From contig JAIVFH010000037.1 in the NCBI GenBank assembly GCA_025765595.1, positions 62,001-126,000 of the forward strand: a stretch of DNA of 64,000 nucleotides, given 5' to 3'. The notes under the pieces were generated by a model. That model did not search any database, was not told the DNA's origin, and saw only the letters and a program-made list of their open reading frames with translations. The stretch's first letter is position 1; the number at the start of each line of letters is the position of its first letter. Below, piece by piece: positions 41,471 through 54,707 of this stretch. This DNA comes from Obelidium mucronatum (Eukaryota > Chytridiomycota > Chytridiomycetes > Chytridiales > Chytriomycetaceae). The position numbers and the translations under genes were made by a program.

Positions 41471-44400
41471 TCAAATCCAACTCATCCAGCCTTCATACAT
41501 TTGCGAAAGATTCTCCACACTCTGAGCCTGCTGAACAACCATCTCCACTTGCTCTTCCACCGACATTCGCGTATTCCCCACTGGCACTCCATCCATTCCC
41601 TCCAACTTTTCTTGAACGCGTCTCAAAATACTCAAGGCATGTGCATTTTGTCCAGTGACGCCGCCTCCAACCATGTCAACATCCTCCTTGGCTTCACCAT
41701 CAAAAGCGCCGCCACCGCCAACTTTTTCGTTCCCAACCGTTTGCGCTTTTTGAGATCCACCTCCATCAAGTCTTGTTTGTTGAAGCTCAGCTGCTTTGGT
41801 TGCACCCACTGCTTCTTCGTCATCCCCATCTTCGTCGTCGTCGTCGTTGTCATTGTTGTCGTCTTCAGACTCATTGGCTTCCTCGTCGTTGGCTTCTTCA
41901 TCTTCAACAGCACCCGCCACCTGCTTCGCTTTCGGTTCTCCATCAGCTGCTGCTGTCGGTCCGACAGTGGAAACAACACTATGCAATTGAGAAACGTCAT
42001 TCAAAAGAGTTTTGAAAGCTTTCACAGAGTCAGTCACTCGCTCAGACAACAAACTGCTCTGTTTCTAAACAGAAAAAAACATGAGGGGAACCAAAAAAAA
42101 AAAAAAAATACAGTATAGCAATTAACAAACCATGAGCGTTTCTAAATCTTCAATTGTTGGATTCTTGCTCAAAACAATTGACTTTGTTTCGTCAACCCAC
42201 TTGCGAATCTTTGCACCAAGGTGTGGCCAATGTGACCAAAACACCTTGGAAGAGATATTAAAACAAAGTATACAATCATTACACACTTTCATTGAAAATC
42301 ACCTTCAATTTCTTTCGAATTCCATGCGCTTGCTGAATGTTGAAACAACTTCGAACAACGCGATCCAACGCGGAATGCAGTCTCTTTAGTGAACCCTTGG
42401 CGCCATCGTAGCAACGCAAAAGACCCTCCATGGATTCGAGAACTTGTGCGTTCCCGGTAGCGGCAGCAGCGGCAGCAGCAACAGAATTAGAACCAGAACT
42501 GACAGACGAGATATCGCCGAGCTTCAGACTGAGAGACTTCAAGATGCGTGTATATCCTTCTTTTGTTGGATTCTTGCGAACTTCAAGAATTTCCAGCTTC
42601 GTAAGCAATGATAGCACGTGTTGGACAGGTGCAAATTTCAGAGGAGAAGGAGACCGTGAGAGTTCAAAGTCCAAAAGACCTTGACAAAGGTCCAATGCAG
42701 TTGACAACTACAAGAAAGAAAAAAAAAAGAAACCGTAAGGCTGAAAAGGAGGTAAAAAATAAAAAAAAAAGGAAGCCCAACCTTTCCAATCTCTTCATTC
42801 ACAAGACCTAATCTCGTTTGAATAACGTTTGGCGAAACACCATCCCAACAACTGAGCTGTGCTAAACAGTTCTTGAGCCTCTTCATATCCGTTTCCATCA
42901 ACACCACACAATTTGAAAATTCAAGTATTATTTCCTCACGAATATTCTTGATTGTGCAGGTTTTGTACAAGTGCCTTTCGAAAAGATATTGGTATCGATT
43001 TAAAATCAAGCTTTGGTTTCCAATGCTCCATTCCAGTCTTGCGGTATTTCCTCTAGCCTATTTTTCAGAAAGAAGAAAAGCAACGAAAAAAAGAGTTAAG
43101 AGTACTATTTTTGCTTGCACGTGAAGGCACCTTTTCCACAATAGACTGCTTCAATCTCTCCAAACAAATGCCACTAAAAGCCTTCCTAACAGACTCAAGA
43201 TCCACAGAGTCGATTATACCAGCCTTCAAAGACGCCGCCAAAAACAACGAACACGCATTCTTCAAGCTCTGTCCAGATGATTTATGCGCAGGGAACAGCG
43301 ACGCGGTTCCCGGCAAGTATTCAGCAACCAGTTTCTTGGGTGCCATTTTGTTTAATATTTTCAAAGCTGGTTTGAGCAATACGCCGCGGATGGATTGGGA
43401 TACATAATCGGTTGTTTGATTGACGAATTCTCGGAAATTCACGTCCTGGGATATGACGGACTTCACGTCGATGGTGTGGAGCTCCCAAACACCCAATTGA
43501 TGATTTTGTGCGGCAATATATTTTTGGCATGAATCAATGAGTGATAAAGTCATCTACATTTCGGTGTTTTTTTTTTTAAAAAGAAAGCAATCAAGGCCAG
43601 ATAACTTACCATGATTCGTTGAACAAATAAAGCATTTCTCAGAGCTTCATCTTCCTTCGAGTCCGTCATCAAGGTATGCAAGCTCGCCACTTTTGCCTCG
43701 AGAGGTCCGAAAACGCTTTCAATTGATGAAATGATGGCACCGGCAGCGGATTGCCCATGATTCGCAACAAGTAAATCAAATTCTTCTCTCTTTAAAAAAG
43801 ACACAAAAAAAAACAATCCGCGTTGTCAGATTTAAAAATAAAAAATGGAACAAAAAATTAAGTCAAAGACGAACCAATTTCAGAGCATGTTGCTGGAACT
43901 CATGAGACTTTGGGTCAGTAACCATTAGGAACGGCCGGCAAATCTTCTCAAGCTGGGACACGAGTACTCCCACATTATGTTCTGGAGAAGGCGATAATAT
44001 CATAAAGATATTCGAGATGGCCGACACAAGTTGCCATCCAAACTCTTGCATCATGTAACCAAATGTTACCAATGCATTCAAAGGCTTAAGGACATCAACC
44101 TCAAACGAAAGAGATACTTCATCACCCAGAAACTCTGCAAAAAAAGGAATTTAATTAACAGTTGTTTTGAAAAAAAAGACAGTCAAACCCTTCACAAGTG
44201 ACATCCAATCCCGAATCACCACCACAGTTGCAACGGCCTCACATGATAAGTCCGTCCAAAAAGAGCAACCGCAGCCAAACAGAGACGCCTGAGTTGACAT
44301 GGCTCGAATTTCCTTGGAAAGAAACCCGTTCCCAACAGTGGCCTTTGTCAGATCAAATAATCCAGATCCAAGTCCTTCAACACATTGAACAACAACGCAA

Positions 44401-47400
44401 CAAATAATTCCAGCAAAATAGCTTTCTCGCTCCAAGAATCGCTCTTTGGTGTCAGCTAACTGCCCCGAAAGATCACCCACGAGATTTGAAGAAATCGCAA
44501 ACGCATCAATACTTTGCTTCAAAGCACCGAGTTCTTCAACTTTCAATTTCAACGATTTCTCAAGCGCATTGAAGGTTTCAATGATGGTTTTTGACGGTGG
44601 TGACGTTTCTTGTTGAGACAACAGTCTTTGTCTGATTTCACCAATGTTTGAGTCATCCCTGAAAGTACTCAATTCAGCAACAATGCGATGCCTCAAATCA
44701 TATCCACTCAAAGAATTCACGACGGGTAATATCAACGATTGATACGCCTTAATACGTTGGAACAGTTGTGACAGGGTTGACTCCCTTGATTGAATAGTTT
44801 CCAAGAATCGCTGGTCAAATTCAAAAGTTTCTGAAGATGCATCAGATGAAAGCATCTCAGCGCTGATTGCCGAGTTTAAATTTAAATTCGCCAAGAACGT
44901 GTCTAGTTGAGGATTCTGGTGGAAAACAGCGTAAGAATTTATGGAACGTCTGGAACATCCAAGACACACACCATTAAAACGGAGATTGACATTTGATGTT
45001 TGGAGTGCCACATGGCCGATTCATTCAACAGTCGCATGATGTCATCTTTTGCTTTCGTTTCGTCCCTTTGGCTAATGTGTTTACTAGAGGACGTTCCAAT
45101 GTTTCGCATTTCTATTGTCAAGGATTCAATTTCTTGTTGCAGCAAAGCTTTGTTGCTAGTATTCGCAACAAAAGATTGCATGTCCCTGAAAATTTGGGAG
45201 ACTTGGGAAGGCAACAGGTCCACAGCATTCACAATCTCGTCCTTGTTTTCAGCTGTAAAAAAAATGTTCCAGTTAATTTTTTTTCGTAAAATAGAATAGA
45301 AGTATAACGTGGTGTTTTTTTTACCAATTCTGCTCCAGAGAAGTTTCAAGTTCATATTGACTTGCTCCACACGATCTGCCACAGTCTCTTCATCGATTGC
45401 CCAATCCACAATCGGATCATAAACAAAAGATTCTAGCAACGCCAATAAAACATCCTTGTTTCGTTGGAGCACATCTAGCGTCAAATCGCATGATACTTTG
45501 AATGGCCCTTCAAGACCACCAACACCCATAGCCTCAACCAAATTTTGGGTCAATCTGAAAGGAACTTTTTCAGGAACACGAAGTCTGAGACCCTTTTCAA
45601 AGCAAACATTAAAGTCAATATGAACAAGTTCGCCTTCCTTCAAATCAACCATGATGTTATCCAAATGCCGGTCCCCCAAACCAATCAAATAACCAAGAAT
45701 GGAATTGACGCCAAGGGATCGAGAAAAAGATACTGTTTTCTCCCACCAGATGGAAGAAGATGGCGAGGAACACCATAGCTCGTTTCGAACCAAAAAATCA
45801 GGAGTTTCGGCACAAAGTTCACGAAAGACTGAAGTCAACACTGACGCAGGCCATTCGCGGCGCGACGCAGTTTTAGAAATCCCATGCTTCTTTAATGCAA
45901 TGGACAGCTTTGCATTAAACATTTCATGAGGACGCAACATCTGTTCGCCAGATTCCTTCAAGCTGTTTTTGACAACATGATCCTTCATCTGCCATCGTTT
46001 GTAGATGGAAAAGAGTTGTTGCACATTGTTCACCCATTGGATTATACCAAAGTGGTCACCCAGCGGGAAAATATCGTATGTGCGACACTTGAACTTTCTG
46101 CTTCTTGCAACTTTATCTGTGTTGAGGAGACTGTTGGCTGTGCTCATAACTTGTTGTACTCTTTCATCAAGGCGAAGATCTTCAAGGCCCTTGAGCAAGA
46201 ATGGTAATCGACGCCCGTCGGAGGCGAGTAGTTCAATCTTCTTTGGCTTGGTTTTCGTCGGCAAAACAAGCGCGTCTTCTCCAAATCCATCGACAGTAAC
46301 AACTTCTACAGACTTTCCGGAAGCAGGGATCGGGATAGAAAGCAATGATAGGGCTTGAAGGTTTGGACTTAAGTCAAACAATTTCAATTTCCTGTTCTTT
46401 TGAAAATCCTTCGAAATATCGTTTGCGATCTGAAAAAGAACACAATTTCAGTAACATGGATAACAATGCATTTTTCGGTTAAACCTGGCTGAATGGTTCC
46501 CATAACTTTTTGGGGGCCGTCAAATCTGTGGGGTTCTTCAGGGTAGCTAAAGCAGAAGTAATTCTGTTCAAGTAAGCAGTTTGAAACCAGATCTCATGTG
46601 GAGTTGTCGCCCCAGTGTCGAACGTCTCTTTCACCAAACGCTCGATCGCATTTACAACAGGGAATATAATGATTTGATATTTCTCATCAATCCCTATTGT
46701 GCTTTTCATGGTTGGATTCGCCTTGACACGTGAAATTTCGGCAGAAACTTGCTGTAACCTCTTTGGTGTCTCTCCATTCAAATAACTCAACTTGTTGAAC
46801 CAAATCTCTTCCCATAAAACAGCCGACCGGTGAAGTTCGTTCAATAACAGCCCAATATGCTCCACATATTCCGCATTCAAACCAGTTTTGATCTTTTGAT
46901 ACAGTTCTTGAAGTCTTGGAGATGCTAGAACTTTGGCGGAACGAGACCCAACAACAAACGAGTAAACGAGTACATTAGGCGATTTGGCCGCAATTCGACA
47001 CAAGATATTCACAGCATGGTTAGAAACAGCAGCTTTCGGGTGAGAGACACAGGAAAAAAGTTGAGGTACCACCCCAAACCATGTCGGACATGGAGTTTCC
47101 TCAAATCCCTTCTCAAACTCTGCATCGAGATCCTCTCCATACAGAGTCAGTAAGCGAATAAGCTTAAGCGCTACAGCGGACTGTGTTTTCGCCTTTGTTG
47201 CGTTCGATTGCAGCCTCAAATATTCAAAATAGTTCATTGTGGAACATGCAAACTGCTGAATGATAGTCACTTTCATGCGAACAATTTCACTGCTGATGTC
47301 GGCTAACACAGGGTCACTCAAAGTGCCAAAACTTGCATGAATTTTCATTTGAATCGCATCCGAGTCTGGGGTGACAACTTCTCCAAGCACTCCCAGAAGA

Positions 47401-50400
47401 ATCAAACTCAGTTTCTATTGAGACGAATTCAATTAAATCACAATCGCAAATGCATTGGTGGAAACGTACATTGCTGAATTCCCCAAAAGTCATATCGTCA
47501 GAATCCAAACGACGGTATAAGCCCTCAAAAGACTCTAAAAAATACACCAATCGATTCTGGCGGAGTTCTTCCACAAGATCCAAGCCTTTCTTGTGCCAGA
47601 TGTTACCAAGCAAGAGCCGCGGTTTTTCAAAAGACGGGGCTAAATTGGTGGCTGCGGATAAGCAAGCCTCAGGCACTGCTGACGACTCCCTGCTGCCCAA
47701 TAAATCCAGAATAAGAGACTTTTCCCCATCAGCTGGAATCCAATTAATCTCCACTGATTGTTTAAAGCACGCCACCAGCGCCTTTGCTTGGACAAGCTGT
47801 AATTCAGCACTGTCCGCGTCGGGGCAAATCATTTTAGTGACTTGAATTAACTTCACTATTGCTTCTGGAGATTTGGTTTGAGAAAACTCAAGCCGCGCCA
47901 ACTCAATCCTATCTTTCAAGCAAACTACATCATCCCCCCCACTGAAATCTCCCTGTAATACTCCTGAAATATTATTGGCAAGTTCAAAACATTCAAGTTT
48001 TCTGCAACGCTTGCGCGCCGAAAGCCACAGTTCAAATAGCTCGTTAGATCCCTTCACAGGATCGTGGCTCGATAAAATTGATTTGAACAAAGGGACGCAG
48101 TCGCTATCAGCTAGAACGCTAAATTTTGGCGGAATATGGATGGAGAGCGAATGTTTGCCCATGAACAAGCTTTTCAGACTTGTCATTGCTTTCACTTGAA
48201 AAAGCGATCGAAGGCCATGCTTTGTAGTGCATTCATTGTCGACTGACACGTTGGACAATATTTCTCGAATCAGAAGTTGCAAGGTACCTGGAGCCTTTTC
48301 AACAACTGCCGCAAAGTCGGTATTTTGAAACGATACGTTTGGAAGCAGTTTCATGGTGTTGGTTTGTAAGGCAAGTGAGACCAAACTTGAGATCGGGTAT
48401 GGATTGGGTTGGATGGCGTTTTCCTGTTCCAACTCTCGCCACCTCTGCAAAGTATCTTCTGCTGCAATTAGATGTCTGGATTTTGATCCAGAAAACGATT
48501 TCTCCAAAATAGAGCTGCTGTTAAGTATCGCCTGGTGTTTCATGTGCTGCGTGGACTTAAGTCTTTGCACATCTCAATAAAAATGCAATACATACCGTGT
48601 TTGCTAAAGACCAGTGCAGATTGGCCCAATCCACTCCTTCGAGCTCCTTCAAACCGCATTCAAAGCGATTATCAGCCAAAAATACGAATCCCTTAACCCA
48701 ATCCATATTTATATCTTCCTGGGTAAATCGCTTTTCGACCCACTTTGACAAGCCTGAGACGAAATCCGGTTCCCGCAAAGATACAAAAGACGCGACTGCA
48801 ATAACCAGTTACAACTGTAAGAAATAAACACCAAAACGATTGTATATGCGGACTAACCTAGACAAGGTACAAGCGCCTTAAGAGATTCGGCAGAACCTGC
48901 ATCCAATTTCTTCGAATTCTGTAAAGTGCCCAGACCTTTTTGGGCATTCCAAACCAAATACCCATGGCAATTGTTGAAAGCGCTAGCCGTCACGATTCTG
49001 GACCTTATTCGAGAAAACCATTCACTGCAAACGTGTCTATTGGCATGGAAAAACACCGTCGAAGATTTCGGCGCTGGTGGAAGATTCAAAGACGTTCCAC
49101 TGATTGTGTTATGGATTTGCAATTCTAGCATTTCAATGAATTGAATCAAGTATTTCATTGGCTTGCATTCGCCTTTCGTGAGGGCATTTGCAGAAAGAGC
49201 CATCTCAATCGCGCCAAATGTCTGGAATCAAAATATTGAATTACGGATAGAAACATTAAGGGGGACTTTACTTGCTCGGGGTTTCCGAATGGGGTGCGCA
49301 GACGCGACAAAGTACAGAATCGAGCGCATTCCCAAAGAGCCCAGTATACAAGTAAATCTTCAGAAAGGAATGCGTTCGAAAAAGCAGATAGCTCTGTCTG
49401 GTGGTTAAGTATAATGATATGCGGCAGAACTGAAATACCTGTTTTCGCCAAAAGGCCTGCTGCCTGATTAATCGCTGAAGCGGCTTGGCAAATATGAAAG
49501 ACCCGCATCAAAGTCTTCGTGTAATCCAGCTTTGGAACATCAAGGGCAGGACATATACCCAGTGTTGTCATAACAAGGAGGAAATGGCTCCACTTAAAGT
49601 TCCCAAGATTTGCCGATGCCATAACACTCAACTGATATAAAGGAATATCAATGTCACCCGATACAATCGCCAACCGAAAATTATCACCTTAAATCGGTTG
49701 GACATGGAGTCCCCATCTACCGCTTGTTTTGCAGAAGTGGCCAAAAGCGGATCAATGCATACGGAGATAATTTCAATATACGACTGCTGAACTTGAGGAT
49801 GAACATCTTTGAGCCTGCGCAATATAGGGAGTGACTCAAATTCCATTGCACAACTGGCTCGCGCGAGAATTGTCCAATATTCTTTCAAAATTTCGCCAAT
49901 CAAAATGCGGACTTCGTGATCAGGTTCGTAATCTGAAATATTGTCCATTAGTAGGCATCAACAGTAAACCAATCCTACTCGCCTAATCTGGGAATTAGTG
50001 CTGCTATTATACGTTCAATGGCTCGTTGAACTGTTTTGGTCCATTCCAAAGAATTTTGATGCTGGTTCAGAACGAGTATAGACTTCCTGAGCCAAACAAT
50101 TCCCAAAGTGAAATGATTATAGATCGATGCTTTCTCCAGCAATTTAGCAATCACTTTGAGGATAACAAGGCTAGTGTTGATTCCATTGCGCGGCACCAAT
50201 AATCCAAGCCTTCATATATCTGAATTAACAATTCTGGTGTCGAGATCAACAAATTATTCTTGCATACCTTTGATCAATCTCAAACAATTCCAGCAAGACG
50301 GAGGCCTCCAGCTTAACCCACCAATCATGTCTTAAATATTCTGCTTCAGGTGGGATGAGGACATGTTCTAGACATAAAAATATGTATCTTCCATCAAATC

Positions 50401-52679
50401 CACGAACTCCGCAAGAAACGCATTCCATTATGATCCCCAAATCAGAGAGCATGACATGCTTCAAGACAGCGGCTTCAAAATCGCACAGATTCTTGAAATG
50501 AGTTTGAAAAGCATCCATCTGATCTCCCAATGAGACGCCGATTTCATTCATGGCTAAATAAGACTCCGATTGTCCGCCCATAACGAAGCCAGATGCTTTT
50601 TTTCGTGACTTGAGGTCATACATGCATGCCACAAGCTCAAACACGGCATCAACTTGAGTATTAAACAAATTGGCCGCATCTCTAGCACCCTCTGCAATGA
50701 TTGACTTTTGGATTAAATGAATATACAAACGACAGGATTTGGAGATGTTAGACATTGCCAGCTTCTCTCGCACACAAAGGGGACGCAGTTTTGATAGCAG
50801 GACTGAATTCAAAGGTGAGACAAAGAAATTTAAAAGTTCAGGATTCAATGCAGATGACGTAGAGTTCCAGCGAGACATCATTACATCCAATGATCTGAGC
50901 CAAGAATCCGTGAATTTTAAAATATTGGCGTCTCTGGTCTCAATAGATTCTTGACAAAAGGCATCAATCTCTAATGCATGAATTTTAACAGAAACTGGTT
51001 GCATGGGCTCCATATCCCTCCCCAAACATTCGGAGAGAAACTCGATGAACTCAAGACCTAAGAAAAGATGAGATTGCATTTCCGGAAGGTTGCAACTTAC
51101 CCATACTTTCTCCATAACCGATCTTCAAAGTGGACACTTCCGATGCTCAAAATCAAACAAAGAATATGTTGAATACTTCGCAACAGGTCTTGTTTGAAAG
51201 TGGGGTTAGCTGGTAGCACCAATCCTGCTTGGGTGTTCACCGTCTCAAATACTGAGAAACAAACAGCTTGAGTAAGGGCTAGACAGCATCTCAGCAAACT
51301 CATAAGTTTGGGCGAGACACGTCCATACACGGTACTGTCAGGCTGATTATTGAACTCGTCTTCCAGGTCTCCCACCAAATCCCCGATAACTTCCAACCCG
51401 AAAGAAAGTCTCTCTCTCCATGTCATCCACATTTTCTTAAATGAGTCTGCAAGGATATCTCCAAAATGTTTTGGAACTTTAGGATCTATGTGCCAGCCAA
51501 TCAAGAGTGATACAACTTCCTGCGATTGGTTGTCATCAAATTTTAATCCGAGAAATTCACCGCGAAAAGTACCTTGAAGGCAGATCGAAATTGATTTGGA
51601 TATTTGACAGATATCAAGACAATGACGTCCAAAACAGGCGGTAAAAGGTCAACAGAGTACATTTGATCCAAAAGAGTTTGAAGAGAAGAGATGACATATT
51701 CAATCAAGTGTTCGTGTAAACTAGGAGGTGGGTTTGGAACAAACGCCACATCAACAGTCTATCCAAATCTGTGGTCAGAAGCCAAGTCCAAAGTGGAGGA
51801 AAAAGTATCATGAAACAAACGTCATTAAGAACAGACAAAAGCCCTGACTTGAAAGAAAGATCTTGATCCTTCGAGGTGCTTGCTTTGGGAGGTTCAAGAA
51901 GACGGTCGAAGATCCATTGGATGAAAGGCGCAGCACCATACCGATAAGCATATCCCAATGCAGTAATAATTTTCACGATAGATTGCTTAAACTGGGGTGG
52001 GCCGCTAATTGTTGATGTCAATGGAGCGACTGCTGGAGAATCAAGACTTACCCGAAGTCTTCCAATGCGCCTTCTAAAGCAAGCTCATAGTTCAATAAAA
52101 CCATATGCGCAGCTTGTTGACTGCATATTTCAGACCCAAACGGTGCATTGAAGATAAAGGTCGCGAGTTGCAAGGCAATTGCTGTTCTCTTGGAGTAAAG
52201 CGGATCATAGTCCTGGCGTATCAGCCGGTTGAATAGAAAGTTAATGTGAGAAAGACTTCCAGGAATTTCCGATGCTGATGAGGAATAAGCTGCTGCTGTG
52301 ACGGATTGAGGAGGAATAAAAGCCCCCCGCTGCAAAGAACCTCGGCTGTTCTCAGTTTGAAAGTTTGAGTTTTGAGGATAAAATTCGGGACCATCAGGAT
52401 TCCACAGCGATTTACGATGTTGTTGATGATGTTGTTGTTGATTTGTTGGTTCGGTTGGTATGGGTTTACAGAGACCGGTTTGTCCATCTGAGCAGGACCC
52501 AGTCCAGATGAAGAAGATGGAGAAAAAGAAGGATAACCGGCATTCGAGAACTGCCCACTGTTGCTGCCGATGTTGGTGTTGACAGTACGAGTGACCATCG
52601 GGGTATACCCAGAGTCTCTCTGACGACCTCTTCCGCGACCGCTTCTTTGATTTGAATTGCTTGAATTGTTTGGGTTCAT
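41471..52679 (-). CDS. SMG1: SMG1 phosphatidylinositol-3-kinase-related kinase
   Basis: Kinase that phosphorylates UPF1 in nonsense-mediated mRNA decay. The gene spans 11.2 kb in about 20 exons. N-terminus MNPNNSSNSNQRSGRGRGRQ (Gly/Arg-rich), then a long helical-repeat (HEAT/FAT) region. In the kinase domain LPTKTKPKKIELLASDGRRL, LLKGLEDLRLDERVQQVMST and IIQWVNNVQQLFSIYKRW match SMG1. The catalytic loop is LIGLGDRHLDNIMVDL (DRHxxN), the metal site HIDFNVCFEKG, and the activation segment VPEKVPFRLTQNLVEAMGVG. A long C-terminal insertion follows (44151-45011 and beyond), including a 30-residue Asp/Glu/Asn block near 41830-41930. The FATC tail is SQMYEGWMSWI, the SMG1 form. All key residues are present. 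Head-to-head with PDK1 (55 bases). Individual splice sites were not all fixed. Confidence 0.92.
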
Positions 52680-52734
52680 TTCAGCCCGAAGTACATTGAC
52701 TTGTTTCTAGAGGTAATATTTATTATTTACTTTA
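52680..52734. promoter_or_regulatory. 55-base divergent promoter, SMG1 / PDK1
   Basis: The ATGs of two divergent kinase genes are 55 bases apart. The spacer is AT-rich towards PDK1. Shared promoter function is inferred from geometry; no specific site was identified. Confidence 0.45.
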
Positions 52735-54588
52735 ATGCAATCCCAAAACCAACCACGAAAGAGAACTCCAAAAGACTTTTCGTTTGGAAAAGTTCTCGGT
52801 GAAGGAAGTTATGCAACTGTCGTTAAAGCTGTTGAAAAGGAAACTGGGCGTGCCTTCGCGATAAAGATCCTCGACCAGAAGTTTATAATGTGAGTGCACT
52901 AAAACCGAACAACATGGGCTGACGGAGAATTAGCAAAGAAGACAAAGTCAAATACGTGTTTATTGAGAGAGATGTGCTAAACCGCACGAACCATCCTTTT
53001 ATTGTCAAGGTACGAGTTGATCAACTTCCCTTGTTTAAATTGCTGACCGAGCAAGCGATCAGCTGTTCTATACGTTTCAATCTCCAACTTCTCTTTACTT
53101 CACGATGGAGCTTGCGGAGAATGGCGATTTGCTGGGTCTCCTTCGCACCCGTATTTTCAGCAAGGAAGCCGCTGTTTTCTACACGTCTGAGATTATCAGC
53201 GCCATCGAATATCTGCATTCTTGTGGCATTCTTCATAGAGATTTAAAACCTGAGGTTTGTTGTGGAGGACTGAGTTATGTGTGTATAATTGTGGTGTTTT
53301 AGAACGTGTTGATTACTGCGGAAAACCACATCAAGGTACACCGCATTCCGTGCCCAATATTTTTCTTAAATTCAATGACAGCTCTGCGACTTTGGTAGTG
53401 CAAAAGTCCTTTCAACAGGCCAGCAACATCAACTTCAACCACAGATACAATCGCCAACTTCGTCAGATTCGAATACCGACTCATCTCCACCCAAGCAAAA
53501 AAATTCGTTTGTCGGAACTGCGGAATATTGTTCACCCGAGCTTCTCAATGATCGACATGCCAGTTCCGCAAGCGATATTTGGGCAATCGGATGCATACTC
53601 TTTTACTTCCACGCCAACAGACCTCCATTCAAGGGAGGAAACGACTATCAGACGTTCCAAAAGATTCTGTCCCTCAAATATGACTTTCCCCCGACAGATT
53701 TCCCAGAAGTTGCCAAAGAGGTTGTGCAAAAGATACTGGTACTGGATCCATCAGCCAGAATCTCAATAACAGACTTGAAGACCCTGGATTATTTTGGGTC
53801 CATAACAGATTGGGAATCACTGCATTTGAGAACTGCACCAAACTTGCCATTTGCCCCAAATGCGAATCATTTGGTATCCTTTTCAGACGACGAATTGGCT
53901 TCTTGGTATGGAAAGAGTTTGAATGCTCAGCACGATCCTGTAATATCTAGTTCGGTGGAAGTTGATGGTCAGAATTTTGTTCCGAACAAACTCGAAGAAG
54001 CTCCATCCTCAGCAGATACAAGCGAAGATAGTCTTCAATATCCGTATGAAACTGATGGTGGCGTGGATGAAGTAAATGATGGAGCTGCTGCCTTTCATGG
54101 GATTGATGCGATTCTTAAAGTTGACCCACTGCAACAGCGAGAAGAAGCATTGGCCGCCCAAAGATCCAGCGTCTTGGCCCCTCTTTTGAAAGATAAAGAG
54201 TTGGTGGTGATGGTTGGAACCGTTTCCAAAAGGAAAGGAATGTTCACGAAGAGAGTCGGATTGCTGTTGACCGATCTGCCAAGTAGAACCCTCGATCCAT
54301 TTTTCTAAGTTTTTAAGCGTTTATAATTTATTTATTGAAATTATATAGGGCTCTGTTTTTTCGACCCAAGCAAATTCACTCTGAAATTCGACATCTTTTT
54401 GAACGATGTTATCAATGTGGAAAGCAAGGATAATCGTAATTTTGTCGTCAAGACAACCAAAAAAACGTACCAGCTAAAGGTATTCTTGGTGAAATTTGTT
54501 TTTGGACAGTTTCTAAACTTTCTTGTAGGACCGGGAGCAATTCGCAGATCGATGGGTAGATGCAATCAAGCAGTTGCAAAATAAATGA
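52735..54588 (+). CDS. 3-phosphoinositide-dependent protein kinase 1 (PDK1/PKH)
   Basis: Master kinase for the activation loops of AGC kinases. Start MQSQNQPRKRTPKDFSFGKV. Kinase features: Gly loop LGEGSYATVVKA, ATP lysine in FAIKILDQK, catalytic HRDLKPE|N split by an intron (about 53252-53301), LCDFGSAK after the next intron, and the activation loop SFVGTAEYCSPELL. SDIWAIGCILFYFHANRPPF and DPSARISITDL complete the C-lobe. A Ser/Gln-rich insertion sits between the DFG motif and the activation loop, as in fungal homologues. A C-terminal PH domain reads ELVVMVGTVSKRKGMFTKRV, LLTDLPR, DPSKFTLKFDIFLNDVINVE and ends DRWVDAIKQLQNK. Introns were read at about 52889-52933, 53009-53057, 53252-53301, 53334-53380, 54281-54348 and one near 54479-54529. 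Confidence 0.92.
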
Positions 54589-54707
54589 AATCAAAACCAA
54601 CAGATAAATACTCTAAAGTCATTTTTTATTTCTTCTTTCTTTTCTATATAAACGTCGAAAAAAAGAACGAAAACTGCGAAAAGAGAATAGAAGTTGTCAC
54701 TAGCCGT

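Noticed and set aside
53299..53769. Separate ORFs inside the PDK1 region
   Set aside because: They are shifted frames crossing PDK1 introns; the spliced kinase domain explains the sequence.
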